NCBI RefSeq assembly: GCF_042100115.1
Contig: NC_091272.1
Span: 2,852,001-2,916,000 of the forward strand
Length of the DNA stretch: 64,000 bases
Origin: Alternaria dauci
Taxonomy: Eukaryota > Ascomycota > Dothideomycetes > Pleosporales > Pleosporaceae
Reading direction: 5' to 3'
Of this stretch, positions 57,001 to 64,000 are shown in pieces; the stretch's first letter is position 1, and every line of letters starts with the position of its first letter. A program made the translations under genes and the position numbers. Below the pieces are notes generated by a model, which saw nothing but the letters and a program-made list of their open reading frames with translations, was not told the origin of the DNA and did no database searches.

Positions 57001-60000
57001 TGACCCTACGCTATGTCAGACTGCCATCTCGACAAGTCCCCAAAAAGATTCATCCTGCAATGTCCGGCTACCGCGCTCGACAAAGTCAACACTTCAACTC
57101 TGACAAGTGTTGGACACGAGACGAGCCCATAGGTTCCAGGCATTAACGCGTCACGATGATCCAACATCACCCCTCATAGATCTTCGCAGCTACGATCACA
57201 ATTTCTGGGGACAATCAATCGGATGCAACCCGCGGGTGAAAGGATAGTGTGTCGATCTGCCTCTAGTCCCGGGGAGATTCTCGTCGCGCCAGGATGATCG
57301 CATCTTCTGAGACCGGGGTTAGCATAGGTCATATCATCATATTTGAACAATTGTGAAGCCTTTATTAGCTGTATAATGATGACGATCAAAGAAGAATTTG
57401 ATTCATGGCGGAACTTCCCAGGCCCCAAGACGACCGGAAGAGGTTCCCGACCAACAGAATGGGACACCTTGCGGTCATGGTAATAAGATTTACAGATTAT
57501 GATAGCAGTAGCTCCGGCTTGGTCTGCTCGCCATCACATGTGCTTTCTGCACCTGAAGTCGCATTAGAGACAAACTATGTCGGATCCGCATGGTGTCTTG
57601 TCTCCGTGCCCATGATTACGTCGATGCACATATGTGGGTCATGAACGATATTCGTTTATCTGGCCACGCAGTAAAGGGTCTCATCTTGTGTCTGCGCTGT
57701 CGTGCAACGAATCCATCTAATGCCAAAAGAATTATACATGAGATGACCTATTCATCTGCGTACGACTATATCGTTTCTAACCACGGGGGATGTAAACCCA
57801 CTGAGCAGAAGATTACACAGATGTCAATTCTTATCTCAAGCTCCTATCCAAATTTGGCACTGAGCAAAAGTGACTGTGCCGGAGTTGGTATGCCCGTGTA
57901 CGTGAGAAATGAGATACAGACTTGGTAAACTCTGCTGTGAGAGGAACACAGCTTTGGACTGTTCGCTTTTGTGAGCAAGTATGACTGCACTATACACACG
58001 CGTGCTATTGCTTCCACAGACCAGAAAGGAGCAACACTCTTCGCCTTTACGTCAATATCATGCTCCTTCCTCAGACGCCACTACAGCCTCTTATATGCTC
58101 CCTGTTAAAACTCATCCAGCCTCAACTAGGGAAGTATGAAGTTGTGAGACTTTATAAAGCGACCAGGTGTATCTATTCCGAAAGCATAATGAAGTTTCTT
58201 TGCGGACTGGTCTCTGTCGTATCAAGTGGACACACGGTAAGGACATCCGGACAATCTCGTCGTGTTTCAAGCCTCCAAGTATACATGTCGACGACGAATT
58301 CCGTGTATAATTAGTGTTATAGAGAGAAAGTTCAGGCTCCAGAGTCCTCAGTACGGCAGCACTTGCCACCATGTCTATTCATGGCCGCAGTCCACTACAG
58401 CATACACCATGTACAAGAATGTACAATGCCAGCCTCGCTACTCCCCTTTGTTCCTCCATTCTCTCTTTCTCTCTCGGATACGCTTACCCGATCTACATTC
58501 CCGTTACGTACGCGTGCTATCCCTCTCCACACCTCCTTCCACAGTCAAACGCACAGCGTCGAGCCGAATCTCTAAACACCAACATCAGGATCAATACGCG
58601 ATCCCCACATTAGGCGTCCAGCGAAGCGAAGATCATGTTCCTTAGGCGGCTCGGCCCCCAGTACACCGAGTGACAATCGCAAGCCAGGGCCGCGAATGCC
58701 GTCTCTTTACACAACCTCCGCTTCTGTCGAGGAAAAGGATCAACGGCAGGCGATAAGAAGTGGTGTCTTTGCGGAGAAGCGTGGGGAAACAGTGACATCG
58801 CAAGGCTAATACTAAAGCAAGAACATTCTGTATCTGGTAGTTAAGCGAGGTCCTAGTTGCTGTGAAGCCGACGGTATGCGATGGAGGTGTTACTGCCTGG
58901 CTTTGGGATGGTGCAACAGATAGCGATCACCGTAGAAAGATCAGATGCTCATCTCTTGTGGAGTTCGTGTGGCTCATCGGCGGCGGGAAAGAACATTTAG
59001 CGTTTGTTCATGTATGCGCTCTTCGCGACAGAGTAGTGTATTGGGTGTCCGCTTACTGTGAAGTCGGGGTCGAAGATAGGTGCTTCCCCGGTGAATACGT
59101 GTAGTGTGTCGTGCACCTGTGGGGTAGTCAAGTGGCCTTGTATAAGTGGCTTGTTATGATACCATTACCGCACCTTCACAGCCTGCTATTGCGGTCTTCT
59201 CCTATCATGTTGTCAGGTGGTCTCACCATGTGTGCATCCACATGCATCCGGAACCTGAAACGAGCAAGTTTGTGGCAGACCCCCACGCTCGGTCGACACA
59301 CCAACCCCGCTGACCCCGGACTCGCGAAGCGTCCAGCCATCCTCATCCAAAAGAAGCACGAATTCTGCCGGCGAGAAACCCAGGGCTTTGGGTCTGTGGG
59401 TGCTTCCCCGATCCCTGTGCGCAGCTCGTGTGCACCGAAGGTCTGGGGTGACGCATGCACGTGTGAAGGCTGATTAGTTTCTTATTATGGAATGCGTATG
59501 TGCTTTTTGTTGCTTTTCGTGGATACCGCTAGTGTGGCAATGAAACCCCCAAGGCTCTGCGTCTAGACCTGCTCGAAGGGATGACGAATGCGGAGCAAAT
59601 TTACCGCCGGAAGAATACATACAATGTCCGAGCTGAATTATGCGAATAGGAGAATGTCGAACCATGACGCGGAGAGACACTTGGCTGCCAATGTCAGTGC
59701 GCTTCGAATGCGGGCGGATTAATGCGGAGACGGGGTGTGGGTGTTCTCCATCCCAGGGTGTCTGGACAACCCCACACGGCTGAATAGCGAAACCCGTCCC
59801 ATGGGCTCACGGCCCTGTGTTGTCCGTCTGAACGTGGATCTGTATCTTGATTGGAAAGTTGTGTCAGTTTTGGGTGTCTTGTACACAACGAGAAGTTGGA
59901 GACATACGAGCTTATCCCAGATGTAAGCAGAGCTTCTCCGATAAGCAACGCGCGTCGCGACAAATCAAAGACACGGCAGAACTTGGCGTCGGCCGAAGGG

Positions 60001-60024
60001 TAGGGCGGAATCATCTTTCTGGAA
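54019..60024. other. 6.0 kb gene-poor block upstream of creA
   Basis: No gene is supported. The first kilobase must carry the creA promoter and holds several SYGGRG-type sequences: GTGGGG near 54092, GTGGAG near 54437, and CTGGGG near 54611, 54770 and 54834. These would allow autoregulation. The rest has only overlapping short frames with no domains. Confidence 0.45.
54719..54744. repeat. (GCTAT)5 pentanucleotide repeat in the creA upstream region
   Basis: Five GCTAT units in a row, about 700 bp upstream of the creA start codon. Confidence 0.85.
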
Positions 60025-61514
60025 TCAGACTGTAGATGTCCGTGTCGCCCTCTTTTTGTGGCCCTCTGCGACGACATCTAGGCGTTGTCCTGCACTGTTG
60101 TCCTCATCAACAGGTGCTTCATCCATCATCAGCCCCTCAGTGGCGACTTCGTCGTCTTCAATCCAGCCATAGAGCTCATCGGAATTCGGCTCTGCAGCGA
60201 CATGCTCATCAATCTCGGCAAAAGGTCTTTTAGGCGGTCTGTCTTCTGCTGGACCATAAATGGGGGCTGTGATATCGTCGGCCGCCACGTTCATGTCGCA
60301 TAGACCAACCTGTGTAGCGTCAGCGGGAGATGATCATGGCGGACGTTGGAGCGCATCTTGGTAAATGAAGGCTCTGAAGGTAATATATTGACGCACATGG
60401 TCGATGGTGAAGGGTACAACGTTGCCAACACCCCCTTCTTCTGCCAGAGCTACGCCATTCGCCTTGACTAGGCCAGCAAACCGGGCTTTCTGCAATCTGT
60501 CGGCGTCTACCTTGTTTCTGGCTTTCCCAAGCCGGAGCCAATCTCTGAAAAGGACCAGACGAGTGGAAACACCATTCTCCCATTCAACGCCTGATATTGC
60601 GGGTACCAAGACTGCGCGCGAAGCACCACGGATGCGTGTGATGGTCTGGCTTGTAACAAGCAGTGCGATGTCGTGCAGCGCAGCAAACTTAGTGAAGGCG
60701 GCTATCAAGTCGTTGACGACAGTGTATCGACGTCCCGCAGCCCACCTGGCCTGCTCTGTCCTATTCTTGGGCATGCGGTCGTCAACATTGCGGGGGTAGG
60801 CGTTGTCGACGAGGGTAGCGAGAGAGTCGATGACGACCAGGCTAGTATTTTGCGGGGGAAAGGCGGCGGGAGCATGCACGAAGAGTGCCAGGAGGTGTGC
60901 AAGCGTTGGCACAGGAAGGTAGTGGAAGTGGCTACGAAGTTCCTCTGGAGAGACGTCAGGCGCATCGGGGCGTGAAGCGAGCATGTCCTCGACGCGGTGC
61001 TTGACCAGGGGCGCACCGGCAGCATCTGCAAGCAATTAGTCGCTGTGCCCAACAGCCAGAGCTGGCTCAATATACACACCGAGCCACACTACTCGCTGGC
61101 GCTCGCGTAGGGCAGAGACTGCAGCCTGTATCCTTGATGTCTTCAGTCACCGTCTCTCTGGAAGCCGTGACGCAGGCACATTTACCCAAATGCTGTCTTG
61201 CCGGCTCCGGACGGGCCGAAGACCTCAGTCACCTTCCCACGCATATATCCGCCCGAGACATGGTGGCCCGGTAGGCTCGGCGGGGAAAGGACCTTGTCGA
61301 GCTGCGGCATGCCCGTTGACACAGCGCGGGCTCCGCGGGCATGGAGGCTTTGGAGGGCTTGGGATGCCGACACCGTGGGCAGTCTATCTGCTGCAGCGTG
61401 AGTCTCTTAATTTACATGTGTGTGTGTGTGTGTATGTGTGTGTGAGTGTGAGGGAGAGAGAGGCAGTTGCGTACGCGACGAGGGGGAGAGCTGCGATGCT
61501 TGCTGGCTAGCCAT
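60025..61514 (-). CDS. RAD51-paralogue RecA-type ATPase
   Basis: Five exons on the minus strand: 61514-61475, 61390-61186, 61132-61080, 61025-60397 and 60309-60025; 403 aa. The 53 nt third exon is needed to give GKTAFGIQAAVSALRERQRV and VVWLDAAGAPLVKHRVEDML. Walker A is EVFGPSGAGKT (about 75-85) and Walker B is SLVVIDSLATLVD. LLVTSQTITRIRG matches the RecA-fold strand and loop, and ENGVSTRLVLFRDW the late core. After the core comes an acidic tail with RPPKRPFAEIDEH. Such proteins assist Rad51 filament assembly in homologous recombination. I cannot tell whether it is the Rad55/Rhp55, Rad57 or XRCC2-like paralogue; Rhp55 is my first guess. Intron 1 contains a TG/CA microsatellite. It shares a 479 bp divergent promoter with the MOSC gene. 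Confidence 0.88.
61416..61449. repeat. (TG)n microsatellite inside intron 1 of the RAD51-paralogue gene
   Basis: About 16 TG units with one interruption (TGTATG). On the coding strand it is a CA tract between the donor GTACGC (61474) and the acceptor GCAG (61391). Confidence 0.85.
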
Positions 61515-61993
61515 GGTGAGTCGTGTCGTGGTTTGCGATTGAGTCTCAGCAGTTTAACTTTGTGGTGTAAAAGTCTCGTGACCTCGCGTTCACGCGCATG
61601 ACGTCTCGCGTGCCTTGACGTGTCGTGTGCGCAACGGGGTGTGCAAGAAAGGTGTCAACTCAGGACGCGTGGTGGTGTGCAAGTTATTTCGTCACGAGCA
61701 ACAGCGAACCGCGGTTCATGACTCGCCCGCCCCTCCCCACTTCATCATCCCATGCTTTCTCACTCTTGTGCCCATCTCGTGTCAACAGAGTATACAGCCA
61801 CACGGCCTCGAGCTACCTGCTCCTTCATACTCATACGAGGACACCTGCCCTCTGCGTCCTAGCGTCAACCAATTTGCTCGGGCTTGTACCTTGGCGTGTC
61901 TTCACGATAAGAGCCGCATCCTCAGGCTCATCTTCCCCTTGTGAACACGCGACACTTCCTTCTTCCGGAGACGACGTGAACAATTACGACAGC
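61515..61993. promoter_or_regulatory. Divergent promoter region between RAD51 paralogue and MOSC gene
   Basis: The region is 479 bp between two start codons. The plus frame of the MOSC gene stays open upstream to 61625, but the sequence there lacks any conserved domain, so it is taken as leader. Multiple CGCG- and ACGCGT-type sites occur at about 61590-61670 (for example ACGCGT near 61663), possibly MBF-like sites for a DNA repair gene. Confidence 0.4.
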
Positions 61994-63486
61994 ATGGCGC
62001 CAAATGCCGAGGATACGCTCACTGGCACCAACGAAATACTGCAGGAAGCGGGCAGCAACATGTCGCTCCAGGCAATCCTCATCACCACCGTGTCATGTAT
62101 CGCACCTGTAATACTTCTACTCCTTCTGGCCGCCCTCAAAACATCAACATCACTGCCACCACCAGCTGGCTGTAGAAAACTGGGCATCCGAGGACGCAGT
62201 AACCTGGAAGATCAGTACTCGAAAAGATATGCCAAGGGCGGCGACCCCACCCCAGAAAAGCCATGGACGGTCAAGGCACTCTTTGTCTACCCGCTGAAAT
62301 CAGGGGCACCTGTCGAATTGGATAAGAGTAACATCGATCATACTGGGCTAAAGTATGACCGCCAATTTACGCTTGCTCAACAAGTCACGAGTTTGCCAAC
62401 GCTTGACGGAAAGGTCACTAGTGAATGGCACTTCATGACCCAAAGAAAGTTCCCTCGCCTTGCCAAAGTCGAGACTGAGATTTGGGTACCTGACCCTTCA
62501 GCAAGAGGCTACAAAGAAGATGGAGAATGGGTCAAGAGCGACGGATGCCTAACAATCCGATTTCCCTTTTCTCCTGACACAGATTTCACAATGGAAGGCT
62601 TAATAAACTACGGAAAGATCATGCTAGCGAAGTTAAGCGGAAAATCGGAGCCGACGCTGGAGTTCAGATTACCATTCAATCCCCCACAAGAAAGAATACA
62701 GGAAAAGGGATATCGAAATGAAGTTGTGCACATCTGGAAGGACAACCCAGTAGCACTCAATGTTAGCTCGGAAATTGATCGCGAGGTATTCGAGAAGCTG
62801 AGGTATACTCTTGGTGCGGCAAATCCAATTGCGCTATTCAGAATCGATGCGAATGCGTATCGGGAGGTACACAAATGCGCGCCTAAGAAGGAAGATGTTG
62901 GTTTTGAGACGGTCATCGGAATGCATGACTCGGTATGTGCGGACCTTTCTAGCAGCGGCATCCTTGTACCACCCACGAGCATACGTCAAGCTTGTTGCTA
63001 ATGATTTGACAGTACCCTGTTCATATCATCAACCTCGCCTCTGTCCACGACGTAGCGTCCAAGCTTCCCAATTCCTCTACTGATTTTGGGGAAATCTGGC
63101 AGAGACGTCTTACTCTCCTTGACGCCCTACGCTTTCGCGCAAACATCTACGTCACTGGGCCCCCTGCTTTTGCTGAGGACGACTGGAAGAAAGCGAAGCT
63201 TACTTCGTCCAATTCTACATCCTCGGTAGACATGCACATCTCGTGTCGGACAACAAGATGCAAATTGCCAAACGTGGACCCAAAAACCGGCATAGCCGAC
63301 AAGAACGAGCCACTGACTACATTGAGGAGTTACAGAATCATTGACGAAGGATCCAAGAATGCCTGTTTGGGTATGCAAGTCACCCCATTAAATGTGGGAA
63401 CTGTCGCAATAGGGGACAGAATCGAAGTGCTAGAAACTGGAAAGCATTTCTTCGACGGAGGCAAGGGGGACAAGGTTGTCGGTTGA
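61994..63486 (+). CDS. Membrane-anchored MOSC-domain protein, mARC-like
   Basis: Two exons, 61994-62932 and 63013-63486, over an 80 bp intron (GTATGT...TTGACAG); 470 aa. The splice joins MHDS to YPVHIINLASVHD. Start ATG 61994 (MAPNAEDTL) is chosen because sequence upstream lacks domain character; an in-frame ATG near 61720 is the alternative. A membrane span lies at about 30-55 (AILITTVSCIAPVILLLLLA). The MOSC N-terminal barrel begins VKALFVYPLKSGAPVELDKS. The C-terminal MOSC domain ends CRTTRCKLPNVDPKTG... LTTLRSYR... GTVAIGDRIEVLE. The Cys in CRTTRC corresponds to the molybdenum-ligand Cys of mARC proteins. It may reduce N-hydroxylated compounds at the mitochondrial outer membrane or ER. 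This is inference from family. Confidence 0.9.
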
Positions 63487-63620
63487 GTGGTTCCAGAAGC
63501 CTATAGGCGGCTGAAGTGATCCGAATTACTCAATATTGCTCCAGTATGTCCGTCACACAAACCCCTCATCAACTCTAATTCATCCGTTGTACGCTCTACC
63601 CCACCTGCAACGATGGCTTC

Positions 63621-64000
63621 TTAGATCATCAGCCAACCCCATTTCTTCCCCCAATCTTCTTCCATTCGCCAACCACTCGGGTCCCAACACGCACATCCCA
63701 CCTCGATAGTAAAACTCGGCATAGTAAAGAAGTCCTTACACAGCTCCTCTTCATCCACCACACCTCTCAGTCTTATCAAACTATCCCGCATCCGTGGAAA
63801 CGGTAACCGATCAATCCATCGTGGATGCACAATCATCTGTTGTAGCTCTGTGGGATGAAGGGGCAAGGGAATATGCGGCTTTGGCAACGGCGTGCGTGAG
63901 GAGTATGATATGGCGCAGGTGATGCCTTGGATATCGCCATTCATATAGAGCGCGGCAAATACGGTCAAGGGAGGGGAGACTTGAACGAGCGGACTTAGAG
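63621..64000 (-). CDS. C-terminal part of a DUF3425 protein (bZIP-associated), cut by the window end
   Basis: The minus-strand frame is open from the window edge to the stop at 63621, about 126 codons. DUF3425 signatures are clear: HPTELQQMIVHPRWIDRLPF, then PRMRDSLIRL, DEEELCKDFF, CACWDPSGWR and a final KKWGWLMI. In full-length family members this domain lies at the C-terminus, often after an N-terminal bZIP DNA-binding region, so the gene probably starts beyond 64000. No intron is needed in the visible part. Confidence 0.85.
   Translation of the reverse strand, partial: LSPLVQVSPPLTVFAALYMNGDIQGITCAISYSSRTPLPKPHIPLPLHPTELQQMIVHPRWIDRLPFPRMRDSLIRLRGVVDEEELCKDFFTMPSFTIEVGCACWDPSGWRMEEDWGKKWGWLMI

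Noticed and set aside
57590..57928. 112-codon plus frame starting with ATG
   Set aside because: Reasonable length but no domain, no TATA or leader, and no sign of splicing; could be chance.

Overview
The window is nuclear DNA of a filamentous ascomycete, most likely a dothideomycete of the Pleosporales type. Genes are split by short introns (about 45-105 bp) with GTAAGT/GTATGT-type donors, CTAAC/CTGAC-like branch points and AG acceptors. The gene set includes CreA, a polycomb EED homologue, a Set3-type PHD/SET protein, a CFEM protein and a DUF3425 protein, and the proteins read like pleosporalean orthologues. Species is not resolved. I rebuilt exons by hand from splice signals and reading-frame continuity; every multi-exon model listed sums to a whole number of codons, except the broken gene at 9277-11641.

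Layout. 1-9 kb: an F-box/YccV protein, a UCH-family deubiquitinase and the nuclear-pore membrane protein Pom152. 9-12 kb: a GIY-YIG-like protein whose frame is broken twice. 12-13 kb: a gene-free stretch with a 128 bp imperfect palindrome. 13-20 kb: acyl-CoA-binding protein, galactose-1-phosphate uridylyltransferase, a Yip1-family Golgi protein and a Yrb2/RanBP3-like Ran-binding protein. 20-24 kb: a small acidic two-exon gene and a secreted type-B carboxylesterase. 25-31 kb: Set3-like chromatin protein and a membrane-anchored cupredoxin protein. 32-37 kb: a PAS protein and, divergently, a 10-exon EED homologue. 38-41 kb: an unknown Cys/His protein and a RING protein. 42-48 kb: a Kex2-type secreted protein, an alpha/beta-hydrolase and a CFEM protein, all on the plus strand with TATA-like boxes. 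47.6-60 kb: creA standing alone between two gene-poor blocks of 5.1 and 6.0 kb. 60-64 kb: a RAD51 paralogue, an mARC-like MOSC protein and the end of a DUF3425 protein that runs off the window.

The genes are not one pathway. Chromatin and transcription control is well represented (Set3, EED, CreA, PAS, DUF3425), as are nuclear transport (Pom152, Yrb2) and secreted proteins (esterase, PAN-like, CFEM). Several pairs are divergent and share short promoters: UCH/Pom152, Gal7/Yip, PAS/EED and RAD51 paralogue/MOSC. I saw no intact transposon, CRISPR array, rRNA or tRNA gene. No clearly novel multi-gene system is visible. The best candidates for a second look are the twice-broken GIY-YIG gene, the palindromic element beside it, the gene-poor blocks around creA and the secreted-gene cluster.
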